The notes below the pieces were generated by a model that was given only the letters and a program-made list of their open reading frames with translations, ran no database searches and was not told the DNA's origin. This document shows, one piece after another, positions 21,011-32,990 of a stretch of 64,000 bases of DNA; within the stretch, counting starts at the first letter, position 1; every line of letters begins with the position of its first letter. Source of the DNA: Cydia pomonella (Eukaryota > Arthropoda > Insecta > Lepidoptera > Tortricidae). The stretch covers positions 2,356,001 through 2,420,000 of the forward strand of contig NC_084716.1 in NCBI RefSeq assembly GCF_033807575.1, read 5' to 3'. The position numbers and the translations under genes were made by a program.

Positions 21011-21147
21011 TGTGCAGTCAAATACAACAGAGCGGCCAAGGTGCTCAAAAATATCTGAACATGTACTCTAACGCCTTGAAAATAGAGGCGTGTTTAGATA
21101 TTTGTGAGCACCTTGGCCGCTCCGAGATATCTGATAGCGACTGTACA
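21011..21147. mobile_element. palindromic MITE, GTACAGTC family
   Basis: The arms 'agcggccaaggtgctca' and 'tgagcaccttggccgctc' are reverse complements and the ends are GTGCAGTC / GACTGTAC. The 85-codon ORF spanning it is incidental. Confidence 0.8.
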
Positions 21148-22320
21148 AGTGTACATAGATTTGTGTCTTTGGGCAACGTAGCGAATGCAATAAACTATGT
21201 CATTACACGGTCAATATGTAGTTTTCACTTTTTATGGGCGTATGTAATATGAGGTAGTCGTCGACAAATTACGTATTGTTTGTATGCGTAATAAAACTAT
21301 TTCTAGAAACCATAAAATAATATTCCGCGTATTTCCTGAATTACTTAAGCTTTACTTTCATATTTATATCTGCTTATAAATTCCGGAGACTAAAATTATA
21401 TCTTACTTGGCTGGCGAAATGACCCAAAATAAGCCTTGGCCTCCAACACAACCATCCGCCATTTTGCTTGATGCTGAGCGAATTCACGCCAGATTAAAAA
21501 AAAAACTATATCTTCTGAAGTAGTGTTGTGCTAAAATCGATATTAATCGCAAAGTGTGACTATGAGCTATTTTTTTTTTTAGTTAGATACGACGTATTCT
21601 GGAAATATATTTCTAGTAGAATTCATTCGTGGCAAGGCTAGCAAGTTTCAAACATGTACTTACTGCCGAAAAAATAGATTTCATAAGTTTAAAAAGGTTA
21701 ATTAAGTAATACTACTTAATTTACCTTTTTTTAAGCCAATAAAGTCTTGTCTTGCCTTAAAGGATATTGGGTGGTTTGAAAAAGAAATGACCACCTAAGG
21801 TCGGCAAAAATGGATTAAGTACTGCATCCATTAACCAATTATTGTATACCCGGAAGGTACAATCAAATTACTCCAATTTACTATTTTATAGTGTAATGTA
21901 TTCCACGGAACCGGAAGGATATTCTTGTCGGTCTTATCATCACAAAATATACACTTCTTATATAATAGATGATCGGAAACACAAAATTATAGCTTAAGAG
22001 ATCTTGTTCGGTAGTTGGTAACAAATGTTTGAACCATATGAACTTAAACTAAATACCAAGCAAAGGCGCAAATGTAGCTTTACGTAAATTAATTAATCGT
22101 TCAATATTTTATCTAAATATTAAATATTTTTAAAATCACTGGGTCTTTAAATGTTTTATTTAAACTAATATATACTGGCTGAGATGTGGAACTCGCCGAG
22201 ACTGACAATTATTTTTATTACAAGCTTTTATTTAACTTGCCCTATTAGTATTTAAGTATTGTTTCTGACGTGTGTTTGTCAATGTAGTATAAAGTTAGTT
22301 AGTGTGGGTCAAATCTTTCA
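21148..22320. other. no recognised feature
   Basis: AT-rich; no coding or repeat signal that I can support. Confidence 0.5.
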
Positions 22321-22321
22321 A

Positions 22322-22448
22322 GCTAAATTTGACCCACTTCCCGATTTCTGATTGAGTTGAAAATTTGCATACATGTGTGCTGTGAAGGTTTCCAACCTTC
22401 GATCTGATTATGGAGACAGGAGGTGGCCATGGGAACTCTGTGATGAAA
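22322..22448 (-). repeat. SINE family 3, 3' part
   Basis: The reverse of this segment ('acagagttcccatggccacc', then 'tcctgtctccataatcagat' and 'gggaagtgggtcaaattta') matches the body at 58110-58256. The tRNA-like head is missing. Confidence 0.75.
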
Positions 22449-22450
22449 CA

Positions 22451-22515
22451 GATAAATGCCCTTACCGGGATTCTAACCCAGGACCATCGGCTTAATAGGC
22501 AGGGTCACTATCCTA
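22451..22515 (-). repeat. SINE family 1 fragment
   Basis: Keeps 'aaatgcccttaccgggattc' and 'aggcagggtcac'. It abuts the family 3 fragment directly. Confidence 0.75.
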
Positions 22516-23015
22516 CATTGGGTAAATTACGTGCAATATCTGCCCATTTCAAACCATTTGCCCACACTCCCAACATTGGCCACGCCACGCAAGGCCTCCC
22601 ATTACCGCGCTCAGTGGACTGTGAACTAATTATTGGTGTTGCGAAACGGATATATGCAAATAAGAACAAACCGATGTTTGATTGTTTTGAAAGATTTTGT
22701 TAATGAGAACGTCTTTATGAGATGCGAAGTCTAGCGTGTAAAGGGTTAAAGGTCGCCTTTGTATTTGTTTGAAGTATCATATATGGAGGCATATTCTTAA
22801 CACATTCACCGCTGAGCTACAGTTGTAACGCTGCGCTCGTAGCCGATAACATGGATTTCCCGGTATGTAGCGCAAATGCTTCGTAGAGGCAAAATGACAA
22901 CGTGTCGTGATTAGTGCATAATGGGTTAAACGTAGAATATATTGTGAAATGCTTACTTACTCGTACCATGTAATGATCATGTTACATTATGGTTAATAAA
23001 TAAACTAAAAACTAA
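22516..23015. other. no recognised feature
   Basis: No repeat partner or coding signal; GC slightly higher at 22540-22640. Confidence 0.5.
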
Positions 23016-23157
23016 CCCCCTTATTCATAAACGTCTACTAAAGTTGAGAAGCCGCTAATAATCGTTTGTCCCTTTCCGACGTATTGGTATGATGGAAATT
23101 GACAAACGATTATTAGCGGCATGTCAACTTTAGTAGACGTTTACGAATAAGGGGGTA
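23016..23157. mobile_element. palindromic MITE, CCCCTTATTC family
   Basis: Left CCCCTTATTCATAAACGTCT and right (reversed) CCCCTTATTCGTAAACGTCT are near-identical, and the ~57-bp arms continue through 'actaaagttga' and 'gccgctaataatcgtttgtc'. Confidence 0.9.
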
Positions 23158-24074
23158 AAACTATTTCAAAGTAACATATATACATTAGGATTTTTCAGGA
23201 TCAAACTTAATTAAAAAATATACCTATATTCTATACTTGTCTACTTATAAAATAAACCTTAATTAAAACTAAACAAATTCCACTTTGATTCATATATTTA
23301 CGTTAGAGCGTTCACGACATGCTCTAATTAATATAAAATCATATATTGCGTCTTCTAATACATACCTAGGTGACGTTTTTTGCGATAATTATCGGTTTTA
23401 GCACATCACTATTTTCAGAAATAAAAATCTGGCAACTCTAATTGTCATTTGTGTTATTAAATTAACCTTTAATTCAAGCTCAAACTCATACGGTGTTAGT
23501 TACAAATGTTATAATAACAGAAAAAATACAGTAGTTATACAGGGTATAAACGTAATTGTGTGCAATTTAATTGATATTGTTTTTGGACAACAATAAATAA
23601 ATATCGTTTATTAAAAGAAAGAAGATATAATTACATAACTAGCTCAGTGGTCCCACACTAGACTAGGCCTGTATCGTGGTGACCGCTCTACAGAATTACT
23701 ACATAAATAAAACCAATATTTATAAACAGAATTCATAATGACATCGCTTTCCATAAAACCTGTTCTTAAATACCTTTAATGGGTTCATAAAATTATTTCG
23801 CAATCGTTTCCATTTGCGAGACAATAAAAATATGTGCTTACTCGTAGGTACTTACAAGTTGTATTTGATAAAGTCAATTAAAAATTAAACTGACATTACA
23901 GAATACAATTACCGGTAGTTTATTTAAAGATTTCTAGAAGATGCTCCTCAACACACTATATGTAGACCCTAGGGCTGGCTCATTCCTTGGCAGATAATGG
24001 CATTGCCATTCAACGAAGACATGTAGTCAGCATTATGGACACCCTTTCGTAGGGAACAGGGCTGGGGGACTTTT
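23158..24074. other. no recognised feature
   Basis: AT-rich; nothing supported. Confidence 0.5.
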
Positions 24075-24206
24075 GTTAGTTTTTTAGCACATCCACTTTG
24101 TCAGTAGAAAAAGGCGCGAAAACAAATGCTCTACGGAAAGTCTCTTCGCGTCTATGTTTTCTAAATTTGCTGCCTTTTTCTACTCATAAAGTGGGTGTGT
24201 CAGAGT
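24075..24206. mobile_element. palindromic MITE
   Basis: Arms 'acatccactttgtcagtaga' and (reversed) 'acacccactttatgagtaga' both continue AAAAGGC. Confidence 0.75.
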
Positions 24207-24243
24207 ATACGTAAAATTGTAGATATTATGAAATTATAAATAT

Positions 24244-24373
24244 ATTCTGGCACACCGACCTTGACAGAAAAAAGCGATAAATTAAAAAAAATGGCGCGTA
24301 ATGTTGTTTTCCCGTAGAAAATTTTATATTACGCGCCTATTTTCTATTTATAAGTTTTGTTATGTGACAGTAT
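24244..24373. mobile_element. second, related palindromic MITE
   Basis: Outer ends 'tctggcacaccgaccttgac' and (reversed) 'actgtcacataacaaaactt'; an inner pair GGCGCGTAAT / ATTACGCGCC. It is probably from the same broad family as the element 40 bp to its left. Confidence 0.55.
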
Positions 24374-24860
24374 TAAAATTAATTTTGTACTACCGGTTCA
24401 GGTTGTCATAAAACGATTATAATCGCATAAAAATGCTACCGCAAGTTTAAAGAGCAATTATCTTAACGAGCCTTTCGCTTTTACGCATTGAGCGCAGCTA
24501 TCGGCTCATCTTTGTGTTAATATGGTAAAAACTTTGTATGAGCGCTTCTTAAGTGAAGGGTTCTGTATTTCTGGTAGATATACGACGATCAGCAGCCAGA
24601 GAAGACTCGTAGTTCACACAGTTTTTTTCTTCTGAAGCAGTAGAACGATTGGGTTGTATGGGGGAAGGTAGCCTGTTAATAATCCAGGACCCTTCCGCGC
24701 CACTTGAATATATGTTCTTGCTTCTGTCTATTTATTGAAAAAAAATAATAATACAAATCTAGAGAGGCGAAAGAATGGTTTTGTTAGACAGTGGGAGTTC
24801 TGAATAAAGTTAAAATTAACAAATATATCTTATACCTTTAAGTTTAAACGAGCAATTCTT
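24374..24860. other. no recognised feature
   Basis: Nothing supported. Confidence 0.5.
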
Positions 24861-25195
24861 GTATATATTTCGGGGATCTAGGAAACGGCTCAAATGATTC
24901 CGATGAAATTTGGTATATGGGGATTTTAGGGGGCGAAAAATTGATCTAGCTAGGTCTTATCTCTGGGAAAACGCGCATTTTAAAGTTTTTATATGTTTTC
25001 CGGTCTCCCAGATATTATATATTTATACATTTCGGGGATCTCGGAAACGGCTCTAACGATTTCGATGAAATTTGCTATAAGGGGGTTTCAGGGGGCGCAA
25101 AAACGATCCAGCTAGGTCTTGTCTCAAGGAATACGCGCATTTAGAGTTCTTATATGTTTTCCGTTTTTCGATTCTCTGTCTCCCAGATATCAAAC
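24861..25195. repeat. two-copy ~162-bp tandem repeat
   Basis: CGGGGATCT begins copies at 24871 and 25033. Both contain 'ggaaacggctc', 'gatgaaattt', 'agctaggtctt', 'cgcgcattt' and 'tatatgttttcc' in order. Confidence 0.85.
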
Positions 25196-25447
25196 CTTAT
25201 AAAATAAGTTGTGTTGACGAATGGCGATAAAGAAGTAACAGTCCATTACTCAGCAACGGGACAAAATAAACTAAAAAATAAGTTGTGATACGTAAAGAAC
25301 TAAACTTCGTTTTTTTAACATTCGAAAACAGGTAAACAATCTTGATGTCTTTTTATTGGAAATTATTGAAGTACTTACCCTTTTTAAAATGAGATTATAT
25401 TACTTCTGAAAGCAAAAGAATGTAAATAATTGTATATTGTATAGGTT

Positions 25448-25718
25448 GACGACCGGTTTGGCCTAGGGCCTAGTGGGTAGTGACCCTGCCGACGAAGCTG
25501 ATGGTCCCGGGTTCAAATCCTGGTAAGAGCATGTATTTGTGTGATGAGCATGGATATTTGTACCTGAATCATGAGTGTTTTCTATGTATTTAAGTATTTA
25601 TAAACAATTATATATATCGTTGTCTAAGTACCCTCAACACAAGCCTTATTGAGCTTACTGTGGGACTTAGTCAATTTGTGTAGTAATGTCCTATAGTATT
25701 TATTTTATTTTTTTATTT
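25448..25718 (+). repeat. SINE family 1, full length
   Basis: Starts GACGACCGGTTTGGCCTAG. A 7-bp duplication (GGCCTAGGGCCTAG) lies just before box A. Box B GGTTCAAATCC is at 25510-25520. AT-rich tail. Confidence 0.9.
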
Positions 25719-26084
25719 ATATGGTTTATAATTGTTACATTATTTTTTAAAAGCGTTTCTTTACTTATAAGACACGTCAAGATCACTTACTTTCTAATGC
25801 TAAACTATAAAAAAAGTCTAAAATAATGTAATTGCACTAAAATAAAAATAAATCTTAAACCTAAACCATATCCACAGTACCCTGAAAGTGACTAATGCCA
25901 TGCAAAAACCTAACTTTCATTCGGCGTAACGATGGTATTCAAAACAGTTCCCAGGCGTATGTCGCCCGCGGCTGCGTGCATGGCTTGACAAAAAAACATA
26001 CGTTATATAAAGTTAGGTTACTTTCATCCTTACGAGGTGAAACATCCTAAATTTAAGAAGAATTGGTCAAGAACATCTTTTTAC

Positions 26085-26507
26085 TAAGAAGAGAAGATTT
26101 TTGCGAAAACTCAAAAACGACTGAACCGATCATGTTCGCTATAGTTTTCTTTGAAAGTATTTACTAAGCTTTTGTTTCACGTTTTTTTTTTATATTTTTT
26201 GGACCTATGGCTTAAAAGTTAGAGGGGGTGGGAGTGGGACATATTTGTTTTTACTTTCGGAGAGATTTTTTCCGAAAATATTAACTTAAAAAAATGTTAT
26301 TTTGAGACCCATATTCATTTCGAAAGACAATATTGGGTCAAAAACAAATATTGCAAAAAAATCATTTTTTTTTTTCGAGATTTTATTTTACAGCTCTGTC
26401 GCAATGCATAATCTACCTAAGGATCACGGAGCACAGTTTCGGACAGACGGACAGACGGACATGGCGAAACTATAAGGGTTTCAAGATGACTACGAAACCC
26501 TAAAAAG
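26085..26507. repeat. unclassified dispersed repeat
   Basis: Recognised by style rather than by a partner: 'cgactgaaccgatcatgttc' near the start and a GGACAGACGGACAGACGGAC run followed by 'actataagggtttc' near the end, typical of lepidopteran retroelement 3' regions. Confidence 0.45.
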
Positions 26508-26679
26508 GTCCATTCTGTGGACGAAACCAACAAAAGTTAAACGACCCGGAAAGACGCGAATGAATTAACCATGCATGTCCCTAATAGTTTTTTAAAGCCG
26601 TTCCGTGCCTTTGCGTGTATAGCTTGCCAAGAAAAATACGAATATTATATCTATTTTATTTCTTACGGGGTGAAATATC

Positions 26680-26990
26680 TTGCTTTTAGAAAGTTCTAAG
26701 ATTAAATTAACTATATCCCACAGACTTCGCTGGCTCGGTCAGCTACTCAGAATGGGGGAGGATCGCGTAGTCAAGGAAGCGTACTTGGGGCGACCAACCG
26801 GCCGTGGACCGATCGGGCGCCCCAGGTACCGCTGGTGTGATGTCGTGGAGGCGGACCTGCGTCGGCTGAATGCCAATTCATGGCAGGAAACCGCGCTGGA
26901 TCGGGATAGGTGGAGTTCTCTCGTTTCGGAGGCCAAGATTCTTTTTGGATCGCTGAGCCAAAGCAGTTAGTTAGTTAAATTATTGACTGC
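26680..26990 (+). pseudogene. RTE-type retrotransposon, C-terminal fragment
   Basis: Frame 26680-26970 encodes HRLRWLGQLLRMGEDRVVKE, then GRPRYRWCDVVEADLRRL and DRDRWSSLVSEAKILFGSLS. This is the conserved end of RTE-type LINE polyproteins, after the reverse transcriptase domain. No endonuclease or catalytic RT motif remains upstream, so it is a 5'-truncated copy. The final stop is natural for the family. It has no host function that can be inferred. Confidence 0.85.
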
Positions 26991-27424
26991 CAATAATTTT
27001 ATTGCACGGTACAATACTTAATATTTTTAGGTATTCTCTAGCAGGTTCTTAGCTCATTTTAAATAGGTACCTACATAAGATGTTCGGCCTTCTTTTTTTT
27101 ATTAATTACGTAAAACTAATTTTCTGACTGCCGTGAATCAATTTAACACAAAGGTTATAAATTCAATGACCTTTTATTGTCTATGACTCAGCATTGTAAT
27201 TTAAATTAAAAATTTAAGAATAACCACAAAATTAAAATTATGAACGATGGTTAGTTTCTTTACGCTTAATTAATTAATAGAAAACTTTGAATAGTAGCAA
27301 GTTATGAACGTACTTAAATATTTTCCCTAAGTTTAATTACATTTGCTGATATGTGATGAATATGGATATGTTATAACACTATATATAACTTGTTTTTACA
27401 CATATTTACTCGTAGTTATTAGTA
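26991..27424. other. no recognised feature
   Basis: AT-rich; nothing supported. Confidence 0.5.
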
Positions 27425-28132
27425 TAACGTGATATAATTTATTATTTTACCAACACTACCACACCTGAGGGCCTAACACCGATGTTCGGAAATTGCGGGA
27501 ATCTTTCTCTTTGACTCCAATTAAGGATTTAAGGCGTAATTAGAGTGACAGGGAAAGATGCCCGCAATTAGCCAACTTCGGTGTTCGTGGTAGGCCCTCT
27601 GTATTCACAACTGGTGGAACCCAGCTGAAACGTCGGACAAGGTGAAAATAATGAAATTTCATTATTTTACCCCACCATCACATCTGCAGGCCTACTGCGA
27701 ACACCGAAGTTCGCATATTGCGGGAATCTTTCTCTTTGACTCCAATTAAGGCGTAATTAGTTTGACAGGGAAAGTTGCCCGCAATTAGCCAACTTCGGTG
27801 TTCGTGGTAGGCCCTCTGTCATCACAGTTGGTGGAACCCAGCTGAAACGTCGGACAAGGTGAAAATAATGAAATTATGGTCTACGCGATATAATTTCATT
27901 ATTTTACCCACACCATCACACCTGCGGGCCTACTGCGAACACCGATGTTCGCATATTGCGCGAATCTTTCTCTTTGACTCCAATTAAGGCGTAATTAATG
28001 TGACAGGGAAAGATGCCCGCAATTAGCCAACTTCGGTGTTCGTGGCAGGCCCTGCAATCACTGCAGCTGTGATCACAGGCTGGTAGAACCCAGCTGAAAC
28101 GTCGGACAAGGTGAAAATAATGAAATTATATC
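27425..28132. mobile_element. three head-to-tail palindromic MITEs
   Basis: Units start near 27469, 27689 and 27926. Each has arms of the type 'gcgaacaccgaagttcgca' ... 'ccaacttcggtgttcgtgg' around a 'tttctctttgactccaat' core. Each is also bounded by the outer inverted pair 'aatttcattattttacc' / 'ggtgaaaataatgaaatt', which neighbouring units share. Single copies are at 14258 and 46161. Confidence 0.85.
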
Positions 28133-28142
28133 TCGTTAGACC

Positions 28143-28918
28143 AGGGTGCGTAGACAAGATGCTAATCGTTAACGTTTCGTAGCGAACGTTGAGAAAATAC
28201 AAAAATAATTGATAATGTACATTGACGGATATAAGTGTATCTTGTATACCTATATGGGAAAAAAATAAAATAAATAATAAATAATAAAAGAGAAACATTT
28301 AAAACAATTGAAAGTGCATTAACACTTAATAATAACGATGGGCAATTTCTGAAACATTTCACATATTTCCTAAGCGGTGACATATTTCAACTGTTGAAAA
28401 TTACATAACTGTCAGGAAATGTTTCTGATAAAATGTTACCGTAAAAATTTCACTTAAATTTCATGCAACTTTTCCGCTACTCCTGACGTCAGTAGGACGG
28501 ATTGTGATCGGAAAATTTGAAAATATGTGACTGTAGCCGCGTGGCTACAGTTTGGAAGTTTCCAAAGTGAAACTTACATGCTGCCTATTAATAGTTCCAT
28601 ATGAGCCTATCGAACAAAACAGTGTAAATTTTACTGTTCCGAAAAGACAGTCAATTCTACTGTTTTGAGTAGCTAAAACGTAGTAGCTGTTCTTAGAAAT
28701 GTTCAAACAGTTAACGTTATTGTTTTGTAATTTACTGTTTTTCAAAAAATTGTTGATACCTATTGTATAAAGCAGTTAATCTAAAATGTGTGTTCTATGG
28801 ATAATATTTTTTTCAGTGAAAAGCATCTGTCTCTGTCGCACTAATGCGGATGAGTGACAGAGAGATAACTACGCTACGCTACGGAGCGTAAACGATTGGC
28901 ATATTGTCTACGTACCCT
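28143..28918. mobile_element. ~776-bp TIR element
   Basis: Left AGGGTGCGTAGACAAGATGC and right (reversed) AGGGTACGTAGACAATATGC are TIRs that run on for ~45 bp. The right arm contains the 'gatgagtgacagagagata' block found in the MITE at 31938. ORFs inside are short and unrecognised. Confidence 0.75.
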
Positions 28919-29137
28919 GTTCTCTAATCACTTAATATATGGAATTATGGATATATATTCCAGGTGAAATTTGAAAAGTTTGAAGTAGGTACATATTTGC
29001 CATGTTTTAGAGGCCAACACATAGATTATGCACTAGGTATTATGATGGCACTTAGTATTCCTAAAACGGGTCGGACTGCCGGCTACGCAAGTCGCATAGT
29101 GATGTGGTAAAAGTGAAAAGATGGTTGCATGTGCTGC

Positions 29138-29229
29138 ATTGCAATTTATCTGGAAATTTTACTTTTACTATACCTGACTACCTACCTAACTAGGTATAGT
29201 AAAAGTAAATTTTCCAGATAAATTGCAAT
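29138..29229. repeat. near-perfect 92-bp hairpin
   Basis: Arms of ~38 bp (attgcaatttatctggaaa... / ...tttccagataaattgcaat) differ at about one position around a short loop of CTACCTACCT type. Probably a young MITE. Confidence 0.85.
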
Positions 29230-29329
29230 CAGTTGATTATGGCGCGTTTTCTTTTCTGTTCTTGCTTATTGTCTGAATGCTTTATTTACATAATAGATAT
29301 GCACAGATGTATTACACCAGCGCATTGTA

Positions 29330-29560
29330 CCAAAGATGCTGGCGACATTTCCTCGTATCGCAATGCTACGTTATGCGAGGAAGCCACTAGCTCTTCTGTC
29401 ACCACCACCGATTTCTCCAAAAAACTTGTACGCGCTGGGACCCCATGGACCTAGAGTTTCAACGCCAAATGATACAAAATGGTACTCTCCACCGAAGCTC
29501 TTATATTTATTACGTTTCAATATTTCGGCGCTTTCCATTGTCTGAATGTGTATTGTAAAA
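29330..29560 (-). pseudogene. retrotransposon protein C-terminal fragment
   Basis: The reverse frame reads SAEILKRNKYKSFGGEYHFV, GVETLGPWGPSAYKFFGEIG and, after a frame break, QRISIAIQRGN plus SILGTMPQ. The same domain is found at 47745-47925 (-) and 50618-50975 (+). The QR-S-x-x-IQRGN-x-A-x-LGT motif is known to me from C-terminal regions of retrotransposon proteins; the exact clade is uncertain. Confidence 0.65.
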
Positions 29561-29831
29561 CATTGTAATTGACATAAAAAATCATAATAAAACGCATTAG
29601 ACAAATAGACAACGCATCAAAAGTATTTATCATTATTATATAAAGAACAATTAGTTTGTGACACACACTTTTAAATGCAAATTGCAGAGATATATCTTTA
29701 TTCGGATGTCGAATTTGATGGTATCAGGTATTTTTTTCCTACTTGTTTTTTTTAACCAAACTTAGTAATTGTAATAAAAATCGTGAACATTTCAAGTATA
29801 TAGGTGTGTATCCGTTGTATCCTTCTATATA

Positions 29832-30014
29832 TAGGCGGCCGATCGTAATATTAGGCCGATCGTAAAGTTTCCATGCAATGTTTTGACGGTAGTCACATTA
29901 AAGCGTACCGCGTAGCGGGATCCCGTCGATTTCAGAAACGAAACAATGAATTTAACGTTTCTCGAAATGCCTAGGAATTTCATGATTTGCCTGATTTTAC
30001 GATCGGCCGCCGAC
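29832..30014. mobile_element. TIR MITE
   Basis: Ends 'ggcggccgatcgtaa' and (reversed) 'cggcggccgatcgtaa' are inverted repeats, with a second GGCCGATCGTAAA copy just inside the left end. Confidence 0.75.
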
Positions 30015-30275
30015 ATATATATTTATTTCAAAAATATTTCATGAGGTATTATGTTGGTATTATATAATATGCTATAAATTATCACGTAGGCGTAGTGTTA
30101 AAAAAGGTTCATGTTTTATTGCGAATCACGTCGTAGGTATTTCTCACGCGATAAACGACTAAGATAAACTTGAAGCCACGAATTACCAAAATACGAATAG
30201 TTACTTAGCTATAATTCGTTCTCCATTTAAAAAATATCACAACCGTAGCCTAAAGCGTAGCCCTAAAAGGTTAGG

Positions 30276-30482
30276 GCTTAACCTTTTGAACGCTTTATGT
30301 CACACACACGAACATCACTCAAACGCCAAGCTCCCGGGCGCAAGCGAGCTAATGTAAACCTTACTCGGAAGTGTGAAGGTTACTTTGACAGTGTCCTTCA
30401 TAACACCTATGGATGTCCTTGGCGCTGTGGGCACGACTAGTAACGAAGCCTTTAGGTGTTTTTGGCGTTCAAAAGGTTAAAC
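30276..30482. mobile_element. TIR MITE
   Basis: Ends 'cttaaccttttgaacgc' and (reversed) 'tttaaccttttgaacgcc'. The interior is GC-moderate with no ORF. Confidence 0.75.
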
Positions 30483-30768
30483 AGCCGGACTGTATGACAG
30501 CTACAACTAGAAAAGGACACTTATTGTTAGTACAAGGAATTTAGTACATTGACTCGACTGTTATTATCTCTTTCGCACGCGCATATTGCTGTACCGCTCG
30601 CACAGTGTCATTGTGTCATTGACCGCGCGCATCATGAGCGGGACAGCTATATAATTACGCGCGTAATAGAAATAAGAACAGGCGCGTCAATTTACAAAAT
30701 TCTTCGTGCTTCTTTATTATGCACGGTGTTTTTCCAACCCGTAGAGATTTTTGCAAAGTATATGTATA

Positions 30769-31214
30769 TACAAGGTGCCCGTGACCATTGCGAGACATTT
30801 TAACTAAGCATTCCTGGTAATATTTAGAAACTAAAATGTCATATAAAATTTTCTGGATTGGGCCTAGTTTCAGAGATAATTAAATGTTTTTCGAAATCAT
30901 TCTTTCGCCATAAGTCGGTACAAAACACATTTTTGACTGTGGTACTGCCACTTTGAGGTGTAGTCTGGACATACAATGATTGACATCGAAAAATTAAAAA
31001 ATGTATTCGAGAGGCTACCCCCATATAAAAAAAAACTTTTTAGTTAATTTTAGGTTGTGTTTATTAATAAAAATTACGTTTTATGTGTTCGACAAAAAGG
31101 AAAAAAAAATGTTTTTTCTCGAATTTCACAAAAAGTCATATAACATTTTTTGCTTCTGTTGCCATCAGGAATGCACCATTAAAATCTCTCGCAATGCTCA
31201 CGGGCATCTTGTAT
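30769..31214. mobile_element. ~446-bp TIR element with TA ends
   Basis: Left TACAAGGTGCCCGTGACCAT and right (reversed) TACAAGATGCCCGTGAGCAT; both continue TGCGAGA and ATTTTAA. The TA termini suggest a Tc1/mariner-type mobiliser. No transposase is present. Confidence 0.75.
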
Positions 31215-31491
31215 AATATATACATAATATCATACTGAGAAACTTTTGGTACGAAATCAACTCTGAAATCGCGAAAAAAAAATTGCCATCAGATGTCGAC
31301 GTTTATGTGAGGAGTGAGGGAGAGTCCACATTTTATAGAAAATTTGGCTAAGGTTATCCGCAAGCTGGCGCGGGTGCGTGGAGCGGGCATACGCACGCGG
31401 GTGCCATTGTAGGTAAAATCCGTCACAAGCGTCCGCGACAGCTAGTGGTGCTCATACTTTTCGTTCACTCGCTCACCCGTTCCGTGCAACC

Positions 31492-31505
31492 GCGCCATCT
31501 AGCGG
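31492..31505. promoter_or_regulatory. CTCF-like motif
   Basis: GCGCCATCTAGCGG matches the reverse of the CTCF core consensus (CCASYAGRKGGCRS) at 13 of 14 positions. It lies in a GC-rich patch upstream of the candidate exon. Confidence 0.35.
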
Positions 31506-31530
31506 ACGACCAAAGGGTTGATAAAACATC

Positions 31531-31536
31531 TCAGTT
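31531..31536 (+). promoter_or_regulatory. initiator-like TCAGTT
   Basis: Fits TCAKTY. No TATA at -30 and no good downstream element, so support is weak. Confidence 0.2.
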
Positions 31537-31587
31537 AGAATGCAGTTCATCTTTTTCAACCCTAACACTTTTTTTCCTATTATACAG

Positions 31588-31752
31588 CTAACTCACAATA
31601 TAAGTAGAAACGATCTTCAGCTATTATCTAAAATCGAAATAGCTAGTGATGTGAAGTGATTGTGTGTGTCTTACTGGATCTGTATCATGTGTGCGTGCGC
31701 GCACTAGTGCTCCCGCGCATCACGTACAACATGGGGCTGCATAAGAGAGACA
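31588..31752 (+). CDS. candidate first coding exon (start exon)
   Basis: A strong acceptor-like sequence (ACTTTTTTTCCTATTATACAG) ends at 31587 and a consensus donor GTGAGT begins at 31753. Within the stretch, CAACATGG at 31727-31734 is a strong insect start context. It is followed by 22 coding bases (M-G-L-H-K-R-D and one base) up to the donor, leaving phase 1. Upstream in the exon there are stops in all frames and a six-codon uORF at about 31686-31706, as in a 5' UTR. The exon at 58518 needs exactly phase 1 on entry. The region is not part of any repeat recognised here. Product unknown; the exon could also be non-functional. Confidence 0.35.
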
Positions 31753-31937
31753 GTGAGTATAATCTTTCTTTTTCTATTCTATGGACGTATACCTACATAC
31801 CTCTTCCGAGTAATCTCAGTTTAGTTATCTCTATGCTATATGCTATATACAGATAGTATAGTATTCTACAATAAATGTTTATGTCGTTAGAATCTATAGC
31901 AGAGCAACTGGTGAAGTATCTCTTGATTGAAGACCAG

Positions 31938-32082
31938 GCCGCGTAGCCAACGTGCATATCGTTCACGCTCCGTGGCGAACGAAACGCAACTGTCACAGTC
32001 GCACTAATATGGATGAGTGACAGAGAGAAATAGCTACGATACGCTACGGAGCGTGAACGATTGTAACGTTGGCTACGCGGCC
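31938..32082. mobile_element. palindromic MITE
   Basis: Left GGCCGCGTAGCCAACGTGCA and right (reversed) GGCCGCGTAGCCAACGTTAC; the second block 'tcgttcacgctccg' also pairs. A degraded copy is at 2395-2485. Confidence 0.9.
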
Positions 32083-32990
32083 AGAGCCATAATAACGCTG
32101 CAAATTTACGTAGGTATGAAGATAGTAATACACTTGTAACTCCACCGGTGTTTTCTTTAAAAAAACTTGTACCAGTATGATTCCGATTTAATAATGAGGC
32201 CCTATTGTTTTTGTAAAAATATTTTCCTGCAAAATATCTCACCTAAAGCTAAGTAACTACAAGTAATTTTCTCACTATTAAAAATAATATCAGCATCAGG
32301 TACGTAAGTATTTTTTTTTTTGTTATTCAGCTTTGCTCGCTTAAAATTTGAATATACATTAAAATGAATTGTTTCTATGTTATGTTTACTTCCAATGCGA
32401 CTATTATGTTAAATAACTAAAGTATATACCGGAAAACATACAAAAATGCTTATATCTGCCTGCCATGATGTAATTAGTATCATAAAACTGGACACGTCAT
32501 TTTGAAATCAAATCGGTTCCACCCGTCAAAACAAACTACAAACTTGATTATTGAATGCGCCCAATCATCATACTTTATTGAGTTATACAACAATGCCAAT
32601 GAGATATCCAGTACGTTAACTCATTGCGTGATTGATTTTTTTCTCGTAACGCTCTGCTTGTTTGCCACCGACGTAATATAAAAAAATAGGTCGATTAGAG
32701 CGAGTTTCGTTTGTTTTAGAAAATTGAATTGAAAATTGTAATGCCTTAAGAGGTTAGCATTATCGTTTGGTGCGATCGTATGGATAATTGTTGCAAAATG
32801 CCATCTACACAACAGAAAAAGTGAAAGCATTGTTTGATGATAACGATCGATTATTAATGAATATGCTTAAATTTTTATTTCACAATTTAATAAAGTGTAT
32901 AAATAGTTTACTTGATGCCAATATATATTCTATACATACCTGTTATTCTTATTATGTTTTACCTCATAAATATTTTTTAACGAGCCTATA
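32083..32990. other. no recognised feature
   Basis: AT-rich; short ORFs only. Confidence 0.5.

Noticed and set aside
30549..30803. 84-codon ORF upstream of the TIR element as a gene
   Set aside because: No domain, runs into the MITE at 30769, and coding character is weak.
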